NCBI RefSeq assembly: GCF_015351235.1
Contig: NZ_JADKSJ010000002.1
Coordinates: 1,178,001-1,242,000 of the forward strand
Length of the DNA stretch: 64,000 bases
Direction of reading: 5' to 3'
Source: Plantibacter sp. VKM Ac-2880
Lineage (GTDB): Bacteria; Actinomycetota; Actinomycetes; Actinomycetales; Microbacteriaceae
Positions 29,767 to 37,702 of this stretch are shown in pieces. A model generated the notes under the pieces. That model ran no database searches. It was not told the DNA's origin and was given only the letters and a program-made list of their open reading frames with translations. The number at the start of each line of letters is the position of its first letter. Positions within the stretch are counted from its first letter, which is position 1. Position numbers and translations under genes: made by a program.

Positions 29767-30677
29767 GTGCGCTTGTCGAGCCACTGCACGACGTCGCGCT
29801 CGACGTCCTCGCGGTTCAGCTCGTTGAAGATCTCGTGTCGGGCGTCGGGGTAGATGATGAGCGTCACGTCGGTGAGCTTCGAGCGCTTCACGTAGGCGTC
29901 GCGCAGGAGGGTGAGTCCACGGACACCGCCGAGCGCGTCGTCCGAGCCGCCGAGGATCAGCACGGGCAGCTTGCGCGGCATGTGGCGGGGTGGGCGGCCG
30001 AGGAAGGCGAACGCCTGGATCGGGTTCCACACGGGGGTGACGCCGATGTCGAAGTTGCGCTCGTCGGCGGCGAACGCGGCCCAGGCCTCCGGGTCCCGGT
30101 TCAGCCACTCGAGGCCCGTGGTGCCGGTCTTCCGCCACCGCTTGTTGAGGTCGCCGGCGTTGATGACGCCCGGCATGGCCAGCGAGGTCCCCGAGAGGAT
30201 GAGGTACTCGTAGAGGTCGTGGTGCGCGGCGACCTTCTGCGCCATGAGGGAGCCCCAGCTGTGGCCGAGGAGCGCCAACGCCGACTCCGGGAACCGGGTG
30301 CGCAGGTGGCGACCGACGGCGGCGAGCGAGGCGATCGCACCCCAGGTGGTGCGGGGCCCCAGCTTGCCGAGGCCCAGATGTTCGAGGCCGGTCCGGCCGT
30401 GGCCCCGGTGATCGTCGGCGACGGCCGTGTAGCCGGCGTCATTGAGCGCCGCGGCGAGGCGGCCGTAGCGGAGGGCGTGCTCGCCGGCGCCGTGCGCGAT
30501 GTGCACGACGGCCTTCGGGTTCGCCACCTCCCACACGTAGAGGTAGATCGTCACGCCGTCGTCGTCCACGATCGTCTCGGTCGCGTACGGCCTCGGCTCG
30601 AACGGCCGGTTCGCGTCGTCGGCGTCGACAGGTGGCGGGGTCTGCTCGCTCATCCCGCCAGCGTAGGCCTTCTGCAC
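29763..30677 (-). CDS. Alpha/beta hydrolase, monoacylglycerol lipase-like (serine aminopeptidase S33)
   Basis: A 304-residue cytosolic hydrolase. VVHIAHGAGEHALRYGRLA near residue 55 is the oxyanion-hole HGxxEH motif of monoacylglycerol lipases, LGHSWGSLMAQ carries the nucleophilic Ser, PVLILGGSDDALGG has the acid, and YPDARHEIFNE holds the catalytic His followed by NE as in the MGL group. A GTG at 30677 has a GAGG 8 nt upstream and is used here; an ATG at 30653 (MSEQTPPP) is the alternative. It probably cleaves monoacylglycerols or related esters. The stop codon is inside a tandem repeat array. Confidence 0.87.
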   Translation of the reverse strand: MQKAYAGGMSEQTPPPVDADDANRPFEPRPYATETIVDDDGVTIYLYVWEVANPKAVVHIAHGAGEHALRYGRLAAALNDAGYTAVADDHRGHGRTGLEHLGLGKLGPRTTWGAIASLAAVGRHLRTRFPESALALLGHSWGSLMAQKVAAHHDLYEYLILSGTSLAMPGVINAGDLNKRWRKTGTTGLEWLNRDPEAWAAFAADERNFDIGVTPVWNPIQAFAFLGRPPRHMPRKLPVLILGGSDDALGGVRGLTLLRDAYVKRSKLTDVTLIIYPDARHEIFNELNREDVERDVVQWLDKRT

Positions 30678-30748
30678 GCTCGACGCCTCGCCTCCTCCAC
30701 ACCGCGCGGCAGGTCCCGGTCAGCCCACAGATGCGGGTTTGCGGTTCG

Positions 30749-30919
30749 TCAGCGGCAGGCGTACGGTGATCGAGGCCCGAACGGCGGGCCGCAGGGATCG
30801 ACGGAAGCGAGGTGAGCGGCCATGGCTGGTGACAGTACCCGCGCCATCGCGTCGACGAACCGCTCCGCCTCCCCCACCCGGTAGGCGCTGCCCCCGCCGG
30901 CGCCGAGGCGCCCACTCAC
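30749..30919 (-). CDS. Possible small protein of 56 residues (uncertain)
   Basis: In the 324-nt gap between the lipase and corA starts, a minus-strand frame reads from a GTG at 30919 to a TGA at 30749-30751. It includes AYRVGEAERFVDAMARVLSP and ends CGPPFGPRSPYACR. Codon third positions are GC-rich, and the sequence looks helix-forming then Pro/Gly/Cys-rich. The nearest ribosome site (GGGGAGG) is only about 1 nt from the GTG, which argues against it. I recognise no family. The rest of the gap shows only the short corA leader with GGAGA before its ATG. Confidence 0.3.
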   Translation of the reverse strand: MSGRLGAGGGSAYRVGEAERFVDAMARVLSPAMAAHLASVDPCGPPFGPRSPYACR

Positions 30920-31001
30920 ACCTCCCCGGGTGCGATCCCCCAGGATCGTCCGCACCCGCGCGGCCGCCGCACGCTCCCGTCCATCGACGGACGGAGACCT
31001 C

Positions 31002-32060
31002 ATGGCACTCATCGACAACGGCATCTATGTGACCGGACGGCGCTCGGCGAGCCCGCGCTCCCTCGACGCGACGTACGAACTCCTGAACGAGCAGCGCGGC
31101 ATGGCCTGGATCGGGTTGTACCGCCCGCAACCGTCGGAGATCCGTTCCGTCGCGCAGGAGTTCGACCTGCACCCCCTCGCCGTGGAGGACGCCCTGAAGG
31201 GGCACCAGCGGGCCAAGCTGGAGCGCTACGGCGACACCCTCTTCGTCGTCCTGCGTCCCGCCCACTACCTGGACGCGGAGGAGCGGGTCGAGTTCGGCGA
31301 GGTGCACCTGTTCGTCGGCCCCGGCTTCGTGGTGACGGTCCGGCATGCTGAGAAGCCCGACCTCGCTCAGGTCCGTCGGCGCCTCGAGGCACGACCCGAC
31401 ATCCTCGCGCTCGGCCCCGACGCCGTCCTCCACGCCGTGGTCGACCAGGTCGTCGACGGCTACGGGCCCGTCGTCGCCGGATTGGAGAACGACATCGACG
31501 AGATCGAGGACGAGCTCTTCGGCGACGCTGCGGACGTGTCGCGGCGCATCTACGAACTACTGCGACAGGTGATGGCGTTCCAGCGGGCGACCGCCCCGCT
31601 CCGCGCCGTGCTCCACGGACTCCTCCAGGGAGCCGACAAGTACGGGCTCGACGAGGAACTGCGCAACGGATTCCGGGACGTGCTCGACCACGTCCTGCGC
31701 ATCGCCGAGCGCGTCGACTCCTTCCGACACCTGCTCCGGAACGCGCTGACCGTGCACGCAACCCTCATGACGCAGCAGCAGAACGAGGAGATGCGCCGAC
31801 TCTCCGAGGCGAGCCTCGCGCAGAACGAGGAGTCGCGCCGCATGAGCGAGACGGCGTTGGCGCAGAACGAGGAGATCAAGCGCATCTCCTCGTGGGCGGC
31901 GATCCTCTTCGCACCGACGCTCATCGGCACCGTCTACGGCATGAACTTCGACGCGATGCCCGAGCTGCACTGGCAGTTCGGCTACCCCGCCGCGATCGGC
32001 GCGATGCTCGCCCTCTCGGGCACGCTGTACGCGATCTTCCGGTTCCGCCGCTGGTTGTGA
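31002..32060 (+). CDS. corA: CorA-family divalent-metal (Mg2+/Co2+) channel
   Basis: A 352-residue protein with the large N-terminal cytosolic funnel domain and two C-terminal transmembrane helices. Diagnostic is YGMNFDAMPE (GMN selectivity filter) after the first helix, SWAAILFAPTLIGTV. The C-terminus FRFRRWL is basic. GGAGA lies 6 nt before the ATG at 31002. The stalk helix contains three tandem 14-residue units starting QNEE at residues 260, 274 and 288, immediately before TM1; see findings. It should form a pentamer for Mg2+ uptake. I could not find a magnesium riboswitch in the leader. Confidence 0.92.
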   Translation: MALIDNGIYVTGRRSASPRSLDATYELLNEQRGMAWIGLYRPQPSEIRSVAQEFDLHPLAVEDALKGHQRAKLERYGDTLFVVLRPAHYLDAEERVEFGEVHLFVGPGFVVTVRHAEKPDLAQVRRRLEARPDILALGPDAVLHAVVDQVVDGYGPVVAGLENDIDEIEDELFGDAADVSRRIYELLRQVMAFQRATAPLRAVLHGLLQGADKYGLDEELRNGFRDVLDHVLRIAERVDSFRHLLRNALTVHATLMTQQQNEEMRRLSEASLAQNEESRRMSETALAQNEEIKRISSWAAILFAPTLIGTVYGMNFDAMPELHWQFGYPAAIGAMLALSGTLYAIFRFRRWL

Positions 32061-32078
32061 CGGCGCTGGTCACTGGGA

Positions 32079-32213
32079 GCCCTTCGACAAGCTCAGGGAC
32101 CGGAGAGGGTTCCGGCCCCTGAGCCTGTCGAAGGGCCCACCTCGGCCCGGTCCCTGAGCTTGTCGAAGGGCCCACCTCGGCCCGGTCCCTGAGCTTGTCG
32201 AAGGGCCCACCTC
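32079..32213 (-). repeat. TTCGACAAGCTCAGGGACC repeats between corA and the MarR gene
   Basis: One copy of CCTTCGACAAGCTCAGGGAC faces three reverse-complement copies, the last two as near-perfect 35-bp tandem units (core CCTGAGCTTGTCGAAGGGCC). The opposing copies can form a long hairpin after corA, so the array may end corA transcription. It stops immediately before the MarR promoter. Confidence 0.85.
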
Positions 32214-32251
32214 TTTACTTAGCCTCACTAATGAGCTAAGCTAAGTATTCG
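32214..32251 (+). promoter_or_regulatory. MarR promoter with overlapping operator, probably leaderless
   Basis: TTTACT (32214-32219), 17 nt, TAAGCT (32237-32242) is a plausible promoter whose start site would fall at or next to the GTG at 32251, which has no ribosome site. Between the two boxes lies a near-palindrome, CTTAGCCTCA and TGAGCTAAG around CTAA (32218-32240), with a second CTAAG at 32241. A MarR dimer bound here would block the promoter, so autorepression is likely. Confidence 0.6.
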
Positions 32252-32703
32252 TGGCAGGCACAGCGGCACCGAAGACGACAGCACGGACGATCGCGGAGCA
32301 GGCCTCCGAACTCCGCATGGGCACCTTCCGATTGGCAAGGCGCCTGCGCGGCGAGAAGAGCGTCGACGACCTCAGCGATCCACAGTTCTCCGTGCTCGGA
32401 GGGCTCTACAAAGAGGGCTCCGCGACACTCAGTGCGCTCGCCGAACGCGACCGCGTGTCCGCGCCATCGATGAACCGCACCGTCAACTGCCTCGAAGAGG
32501 CCGGGTACGTCACCCGTGAAACGGACACGGCCGACCGCCGCAAGGTCACCATCGCCCTCACCGAAGCGGGCCACACCACCGTCACCGAGACCGTCCGGAA
32601 ACGCGACGCGTGGATCACCCAGCAGCTGCGCGCGCTCACCCCGGACGAACGCGACACCCTCGCCCGCGCAGCCGAGATCATGAGGAGACTCGCCACCCAG
32701 TGA
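32251..32703 (+). CDS. MarR-family transcriptional regulator
   Basis: A 150-residue winged-helix repressor. The DNA-binding core is LSALAERDRVSAPSMNRTVN (recognition helix), followed by CLEEAGYVTRETDTADRRKV (wing with the conserved Asp-x-Arg), flanked by dimerisation helices. It begins with GTG without a Shine-Dalgarno sequence, consistent with a leaderless message. The stop overlaps the GTG start of the MFS gene (GTGA at 32700-32703), so the pair forms a typical efflux operon in which the repressor responds to the exported compound. The operator candidate overlaps its own promoter. Confidence 0.92.
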   Translation: MAGTAAPKTTARTIAEQASELRMGTFRLARRLRGEKSVDDLSDPQFSVLGGLYKEGSATLSALAERDRVSAPSMNRTVNCLEEAGYVTRETDTADRRKVTIALTEAGHTTVTETVRKRDAWITQQLRALTPDERDTLARAAEIMRRLATQ

Positions 32704-34115
32704 GTGCAATGTTCCGTTCCCTGTCCAGCGTCAACTACCGCATCTGGTTCATCGGCGCCCTCGTGTCGAACGTCGGCGCGTGGATGCAGGCCACCACCCA
32801 GAACTGGGTCGTCCTGACCGACCTGACCGACAACGACGCCGTGGCCGTCGGCGCCACCATGGCCCTGCAGTTCGGGCCCCAGCTGGTGCTCGTGCCGATC
32901 ACCGGCCTCATCGCGGACCGCTTCGACAAGCGCAAGATCCTCATCCTCACCCAGTCGAGCCTCATGCTCCTGGCCTTCGCCCTCGGTGCGCTGCTCATCT
33001 TCGGGCACGCCGAACTGTGGCACATGTACCTCTTCGCGCTCGCGCTCGGCATCATCAACGCGGTCGACGGACCGGCCCGCCAGACCTTCGTCTCCGAGCT
33101 CGTCGACGAGCACAACATGTCGAACGCGGTCGCCCTCAACTCGGCGTCGTTCAACGCGGCACGCATGGTCGGCCCGGCGATCGCCGGTCTCCTCATCGTC
33201 GCGATCGGGTCCGGCTGGGTCTTCGTCGTCAACGCCTTCACCTTCCTCGGCGTCATCGGGGCGCTCCTCGCCCTCCGCACCGGCAAGCTCCGCCGACCAC
33301 CTCGGGCACCACGCGCCCGCGGGCAGTTCGTCGAGGGCTTCCGCTATGTCCGCGGCCGCCCGGACCTCCTGGTCGTGTTCGTGATCGTCTTCATCATGGG
33401 TGCGTTCGGCATGAACTTCCCGATCTTCGCCTCGACGATGGCGGTGGAGTTCGGCAAGGGCGCCGGTGAGTACGGGATCCTCTCCTCCGTCCTCGCGATC
33501 GGTTCGCTGACGGGGGCGCTGCTCGCCGCCCGGCGGGCGCAGGCCCAGATGCGCATGATCGTCGGTGCGGCCGGGCTCTTCGGCGTCGCCGCCCTGACGG
33601 CCGCGTTCATGCCGAGTTACTGGACGTTCGCCGCCGTGCTCATCCTCGTCGGCTTCTCCACCGTGACCCTGCTCACCACCGCGAACGGACTCGTCCAGAC
33701 CACCACGGAGGCCGCCGTGCGCGGCCGGGTGATGGCGCTGTACATGGCGATCCTCATGGGCGGCACGCCCATCGGTGCGCCGATCGTGGGCTGGGTCGCG
33801 AACACCCTCGGGCCGCGGTGGGCACTCGGACTCGGGGCCCTGGCCGGCTTCGTCGCCTGCGCCACCGGCCTGCTCTACGGGGTCGTGCGGCACCACCTGC
33901 GCCTGCGCGTCGCCCCGGACTCCCGCTGGCGGCTGCAGTTCACCCACGACGGCGTCGTCGCGCCCGTCACCCCCGAGGAGTTCTCGGAGCAGATCGCGCT
34001 CACCTCGCCGATCCCACTGCCGAAGGGGAAGCCGCGCTCGACAGCAGCGACCGAACCCCGTCCTGAGCCGTCGCCGGTCGACGATCGCAGCTCGCTCACC
34101 GGCTCCCGCCGCTAA
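32700..34115 (+). CDS. MFS exporter (EntS/MFS_3 type) coupled to MarR
   Basis: A 471-residue transporter with about 12 hydrophobic segments. Visible features are FRSLSSVNYRIWFIGALVSN at the start, GLIADRFDKRKILILTQ (motif A-like), DGPARQTFVSELVD and NAVALNSASFNAARMVGPAI, which are diagnostic for the enterobactin-exporter-like MFS_3 family. The C-terminal 60 residues are polar. The GTG at 32700 overlaps the MarR stop by 4 nt; an ATG at 32709 is the alternative start. Export of a siderophore, drug or metabolite under MarR control is likely; the substrate is not identifiable. Confidence 0.88.
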   Translation: MSAMFRSLSSVNYRIWFIGALVSNVGAWMQATTQNWVVLTDLTDNDAVAVGATMALQFGPQLVLVPITGLIADRFDKRKILILTQSSLMLLAFALGALLIFGHAELWHMYLFALALGIINAVDGPARQTFVSELVDEHNMSNAVALNSASFNAARMVGPAIAGLLIVAIGSGWVFVVNAFTFLGVIGALLALRTGKLRRPPRAPRARGQFVEGFRYVRGRPDLLVVFVIVFIMGAFGMNFPIFASTMAVEFGKGAGEYGILSSVLAIGSLTGALLAARRAQAQMRMIVGAAGLFGVAALTAAFMPSYWTFAAVLILVGFSTVTLLTTANGLVQTTTEAAVRGRVMALYMAILMGGTPIGAPIVGWVANTLGPRWALGLGALAGFVACATGLLYGVVRHHLRLRVAPDSRWRLQFTHDGVVAPVTPEEFSEQIALTSPIPLPKGKPRSTAATEPRPEPSPVDDRSSLTGSRR

Positions 34116-34141
34116 GCGGCTCTCCGCTCCGACCCGCTCGG

Positions 34142-34239
34142 CGTTCGCAACTCCTGCATCCTGCGACCGCCGAGGCCGCCGGTCGCGCGGAGCGGCGGCT
34201 GACTCGGCCGGTCGTCCCGGTCAGCAGGAGTTACGAACG
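34142..34239. repeat. 98-bp palindromic element, intergenic copy (CAACTCCTGC family)
   Basis: The ends are CGTTCGCAACTCCTGC (34142-34157) and GCAGGAGTTACGAACG (34224-34239), inverted with one mismatch. Interior arms (CGACCGCCGAGG... with ...CTCGGCCGGTCG) extend the pairing, so the whole unit can fold into one imperfect hairpin. It lies between convergent genes and its right end contains the TAA stop of the methyltransferase gene. Its ends are shared with the element inside the beta-galactosidase gene (52456-52552). Confidence 0.75.
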
Positions 34240-35157
34240 AGCCTGCACCGGGCGGAGACTCGGCACCCAGCAGCGGAGCGCCGTCCGGTACCGACGGTAC
34301 GGTTCGCCGAAGCGGGCTTCGAGGTCGGCCTCCTCGACCGGCCGGACCAGCACGTTCCAGACGACCGCGCCGAACACGGCGTAGACCACCACGATCCAGG
34401 ACGACAGTAGGAGGCCGACGCCGATCCCCTGGACGATGCTGCCGACCGCCATCGGGTTGCGGACGAAGCGGTACGGTCCGGCGACGACCAGGCGGTTCGG
34501 CATCGCGGCCGGCAGCGGTGTCCCGCCTCCGGTGGTCGCCATCGCCGCCGCAGACCACAGCCCGATGATGCTGCCGAGCACCAGGACGATGACACCGGCG
34601 ACGACGGCGAACGGCTCGGCACCGGGGAGCGTGATCGCGACCTGCCACCGCAGCTCGAAGAACCGCAGCACGGCCGGGATGACCGCGAGGAAGACGCCCC
34701 AGAACGCGACGATCTCGATCGCCGTCCGCCCGAGCTGCGCGCCGGTCGACGCCGTCGGGTCCGCCGGCCGGAAGGCGAACGGACCGATCGCGATCCACGC
34801 CCGCGGGATGCCACCGGTGAGGACGAGCGCGAGCGCCGTGACCGATCCGACGGCGGCACCGACCATCAGCAGGGCGCCGATGCCCGCCTCCCCGGTCACC
34901 GCCGCGAACACGCCGAGCGAGACGGTGACGAGCAGCGTCCATCCCGTCGCCAGGACCGCCGCCCAGCGGATCCCGATCGCGGCGAGCGCCGAGGCGACGA
35001 CGAACAGCGGCACATCGAGCATCGCCATGAGCACCGGATCGAGGGAACCGAGGGTCGCGTCGCGCACGAACGGGACGAGGAACACCGACGCCCACCAGGC
35101 GGCGCCGGCGACCGCCTGGACGCCGAAGTACCAGCGCCCCCAGGCGACGGCGCTCAT
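34231..35157 (-). CDS. Membrane protein with isoprenylcysteine/phospholipid methyltransferase-like C-terminus
   Basis: A 308-residue multi-pass membrane protein with about eight hydrophobic segments. The C-terminal part has the ICMT/PEMT signature: VVAGPYRFVRNPMAVGSIVQ, then RPVEEADLEARFGEPYRRYR and WVPSLRP. These residues bind S-adenosylmethionine and the membrane substrate in this fold. The N-terminal half is an additional set of helices without a recognised motif. The stop codon TAA lies in the right arm of a palindromic repeat, so the natural C-terminus may have been set by that insertion. Substrate unknown, perhaps a lipid or prenyl compound. Confidence 0.78.
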   Translation of the reverse strand: MSAVAWGRWYFGVQAVAGAAWWASVFLVPFVRDATLGSLDPVLMAMLDVPLFVVASALAAIGIRWAAVLATGWTLLVTVSLGVFAAVTGEAGIGALLMVGAAVGSVTALALVLTGGIPRAWIAIGPFAFRPADPTASTGAQLGRTAIEIVAFWGVFLAVIPAVLRFFELRWQVAITLPGAEPFAVVAGVIVLVLGSIIGLWSAAAMATTGGGTPLPAAMPNRLVVAGPYRFVRNPMAVGSIVQGIGVGLLLSSWIVVVYAVFGAVVWNVLVRPVEEADLEARFGEPYRRYRTALRCWVPSLRPVQARS

Positions 35158-35164
35158 GCGCGCA

Positions 35165-35545
35165 TCAGTGGCGCCGACGAGCGATGAGCCAGGCCACCAG
35201 GCGCCAGCCGAGGAGCAGGACGGCGAGCACGAGGACGGTCACGATGACGAAGCTGAGCTGCACGCCCTGACCGGAGACCGCGCGCAGCACCATGCCGACG
35301 ATGACGGTCGACACCCAGACGATGACGCCCGCCCAGCGCACGGCCCGGGTCTCGCGCTGGCCGAGGACGAGGGCGAGCACGTGGCCGACGAGCAGGCCGA
35401 CGGCGAACGGCCAGAGGGTCACGAGGATGCCGAGGACCCCTTCCCCGTGGCTGGCCCGGCCGATGAGGACGAACACGATGACGGCGAGGAGGTCGATGCC
35501 GACGGTCGCGGCGAATCCTGCTGGGGTTCTGCGGGGGCGTTCCAT
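35165..35545 (-). CDS. DUF3054 membrane protein
   Basis: A 126-residue protein with four predicted transmembrane helices. IDLLAVIVFVLIGRASHGEG in the first helix is the conserved DUF3054 pattern (Asp, then GR.SH.E), and WAGVIVWVSTVIVGMVLRAV in the third helix is also typical. It is common in Actinobacteria and archaea and has no known function. The gene is 7 nt upstream of the methyltransferase-like membrane gene on the same strand, so the two are probably cotranscribed. Confidence 0.87.
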   Translation of the reverse strand: MERPRRTPAGFAATVGIDLLAVIVFVLIGRASHGEGVLGILVTLWPFAVGLLVGHVLALVLGQRETRAVRWAGVIVWVSTVIVGMVLRAVSGQGVQLSFVIVTVLVLAVLLLGWRLVAWLIARRRH

Positions 35546-35671
35546 CCCCTCACCCTATTGGCGCGCCGGGCGCTCATCCTGGAGGGTCGCCGTCCGGCGT
35601 CGGCCGGGTCTGTCGCGGGGAGGAGCTGCTCGGTACGATGGCGCTGACATCCCACCGATGAAGGAGCAGTC

Positions 35672-35965
35672 ATGTCGTTCCAGGCCTACCTCGACGCCGC
35701 AGAAGCCAAGACCGGTAAGACGCCCCGCGAGCTCGTCGACGAAGCGCATACCCGTGGTTTCGACGGGTCCACGAAGGCCGGCGAGATCCTCGAGTGGTTG
35801 AAGACCGACTACGAGCTCGGCCGTGGTCATGGCATGGCGCTCGTGCACGTCATCAAGAACGGTCCCACGATCGGCGAGAAGCACGTGGGCACCGACGGGG
35901 TGCACCGTGACGAGTCGACGGAGCTGTGGCTCGACGGCAAGGCCTCGAAGCCTGCCGCCCCCTGA
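35672..35965 (+). CDS. DUF4287 domain protein
   Basis: A 97-residue soluble protein, nearly all one domain. MSFQAYLDAAEAKTGKTPRE begins the DUF4287 fold, KAGEILEWLKTDYELGRGHG forms the second half, and GMALVHVIKNG closes it. Such domains often occur with DUF1801/YdhG-like proteins, and a structural or binding role is presumed. AAGGAG lies 7 nt before the ATG, a strong ribosome site. It is divergent from DUF3054 and convergent with the CAAX-like gene, with a 10-nt gap. Confidence 0.87.
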   Translation: MSFQAYLDAAEAKTGKTPRELVDEAHTRGFDGSTKAGEILEWLKTDYELGRGHGMALVHVIKNGPTIGEKHVGTDGVHRDESTELWLDGKASKPAAP

Positions 35966-35975
35966 CCCGCTCTGC

Positions 35976-36788
35976 TCAGTACCAGAAGATCGGGATCCAG
36001 TCGCGGTGGTGCGCGTGCACGATCGCGAGGAACACGATCGCGTCGAAGAGCAGGTGCACCGCGAGGATGTAGCCGAGTGAGCGCGTCTTCGAGAACAGGT
36101 ACCCCTGGAGGAGCGCGAACGGGAACGTCAGGAGCGGACCCCACGAGCGGTAGCCGAGTTCCCAGAGGAACGAGACGAAGATGACGGCCTGCAGCAGGTT
36201 CGCCTGCCACACCGGGAAGTGCCGGCGCAGCAGTGCGAAGCAGGTGCAGATGAAGAACAGCTCGTCCCAGGTGCCGACCGCGTTGACGCCGACGAAGAAC
36301 CGTCCGAGTTCGCCGGCGTCACTGATCACCGGCCAGTTCTCGTAGGCACCGGATCGGATGAAGTAGAACGGCAGGATCGCCCACCCGAGCAGCGGGACGG
36401 CGAACAAGTACGCGATCTCGCCCTTCGTCTTCTTCTCACGGCTCCGCCAGGGGAAAATGATCGCCTTCCGCCGGTAGACGAAGCGGTCGATGAGGAACGG
36501 GACGCCGACCGCCAACAGGAGGACGGTGCCGATGCGGAAGAAGCTCGGCCAGGAGACGTCCGCCTCCACCGAGGTGGTCGACACGATGCCGATCCCGATC
36601 GCGATGAGGAAGAGGTCCTGCGCGAGCGCGCGATCGATGAGGATCGCGGTGACCAGCGCGGCGACGAGCAGCGGGTACCCGGCGAGGGGCTGCATGAGGC
36701 CGAAGAGGCAGAACGCGGACGCCGCCAGCAGCACCGCGGGGATCAGCTTCATCGGGCGGCGGGCCGGGACGATCATCTCGGTCTGCAT
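35976..36788 (-). CDS. CPBP/CAAX-like intramembrane protein with a degenerate motif
   Basis: A 270-residue membrane protein with seven or eight helices. The region WDELFFICTCFALLRRHFPV occupies the place of the EExxxR motif of CPBP glutamyl proteases, but the second Glu and the Arg are not in register (DELFFI). FALLQGYLFSKTRSLGYILA and HLLFDAIVFLA resemble motifs 3 and 4. It may therefore be a non-proteolytic relative. The ATG at 36788 (MQTEMIV) is preferred over an upstream GTG at 36815. It follows the transglutaminase operon on the same strand but is separated from it by a repeat hairpin. Confidence 0.75.
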   Translation of the reverse strand: MQTEMIVPARRPMKLIPAVLLAASAFCLFGLMQPLAGYPLLVAALVTAILIDRALAQDLFLIAIGIGIVSTTSVEADVSWPSFFRIGTVLLLAVGVPFLIDRFVYRRKAIIFPWRSREKKTKGEIAYLFAVPLLGWAILPFYFIRSGAYENWPVISDAGELGRFFVGVNAVGTWDELFFICTCFALLRRHFPVWQANLLQAVIFVSFLWELGYRSWGPLLTFPFALLQGYLFSKTRSLGYILAVHLLFDAIVFLAIVHAHHRDWIPIFWY

Positions 36789-36825
36789 GCCGTCGATCCT
36801 ACGGGTGTCGTCCACACGGACGAAT

Positions 36826-36842
36826 GTCAGCGCACCGCGCTG
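36826..36842. repeat. Solo end of the GCGCTGACG repeat family
   Basis: GTCAGCGCACCGCGCTG matches 17 of 17 bases with 4114-4130. Here the unit stands alone between the transglutaminase stop and the CAAX-like gene start, without the other hairpins seen in the composite copies. Confidence 0.65.
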
Positions 36843-36856
36843 GCACCACCCCCGGG

Positions 36857-37702
36857 TCAGGCCTCGCGGGTGATCTCGACCTTCACGAAGAGCTTCGACC
36901 GGTACGGACCCGCGTAGACGCCACGGAGCGGGGACACGTCGCCGTAGTCACGGCCGCGCCCGATGAGCACGTGGCGCTCACCGACGTCGACCATGTTGGT
37001 GGGGTCGAACCCGCGCCAATCACCGCAGAACCACTCCACCCAGGCGTGCGACTCCCCCGTCACCGTCTCACCGATCGCCGCATGCGGCTTCGGGTGGAGG
37101 TACCCGGACACGTACCGCGCCGGGATCCCGACGGACCGCAACGCTCCGAGGACGATGTGCGTGATGTCCTGACAGACGCCCTTGCGGTTGGCCCACGCCT
37201 CGGCCGCCGTCGAATACACGCTCGTGACGCCCTGCACGTAGTCCATCTGCTCGCCGATCTCACGGCTGATCGCCATCGCTGCCTCGCACGGGCTCTCGTG
37301 GCGGTCGGCGATGGTCCTGGCGAGCTCGACGAGGTCGTCCGGCGGCGTCGTCCGGCGGGTCTGCTCGAGGTGCTCCACCCGGGTGACGGCCGCCTGCGTC
37401 GCGATGTCGAGCTGCTCCCAGCCGGTCGGGTGCGGTTCGTGCTTCCGAGGACGCACCTCGACGAGACTCGTGGCCGTGAGCGACAGCTCGTCATGCGGGG
37501 TGAGCACCTCGAACGCCGACACCTTCATGCCCCAGTAGTCCGTGTACGTCGACTGGGACGCACCGGGCTGGATGTCGATGTGCGAGTACAGCACGTACTG
37601 GTCCTCCGTCGTGACGGGGAGCATGCGCGCCTCGTTGTAGGAGGCGTTCACCTTGCCGCCGTACGAGAAGCCGGTGCTGTGTTTGATGTGCAGACGGGTC
37701 AT
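36857..37702 (-). CDS. Transglutaminase-like protein of the ATP-grasp / alpha-E operon
   Basis: A 281-residue cytosolic protein. The N-terminal beta domain (LHIKHSTGFSYGGKVNASYN) matches bacterial transglutaminase N-domains. The catalytic triad is visible as ANRKGVCQDITHIVLGALRS (Cys), GESHAWVEWFCGDWRG (His) and WRGFDPTN (Asp). The start ATG overlaps the alpha-E stop (ATGA at 37699-37702). In this operon type it is thought to act as a peptidase or amidase on a peptide made by the ATP-grasp partner. That role is a family-level prediction and not an established reaction. Confidence 0.9.
   Translation of the reverse strand: MTRLHIKHSTGFSYGGKVNASYNEARMLPVTTEDQYVLYSHIDIQPGASQSTYTDYWGMKVSAFEVLTPHDELSLTATSLVEVRPRKHEPHPTGWEQLDIATQAAVTRVEHLEQTRRTTPPDDLVELARTIADRHESPCEAAMAISREIGEQMDYVQGVTSVYSTAAEAWANRKGVCQDITHIVLGALRSVGIPARYVSGYLHPKPHAAIGETVTGESHAWVEWFCGDWRGFDPTNMVDVGERHVLIGRGRDYGDVSPLRGVYAGPYRSKLFVKVEITREA

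Noticed and set aside
30678-31001. Magnesium (M-box) riboswitch before corA
   Set aside because: A stem GAGGTGAG / CTCACACCTC can be drawn, but the conserved M-box core elements are missing.
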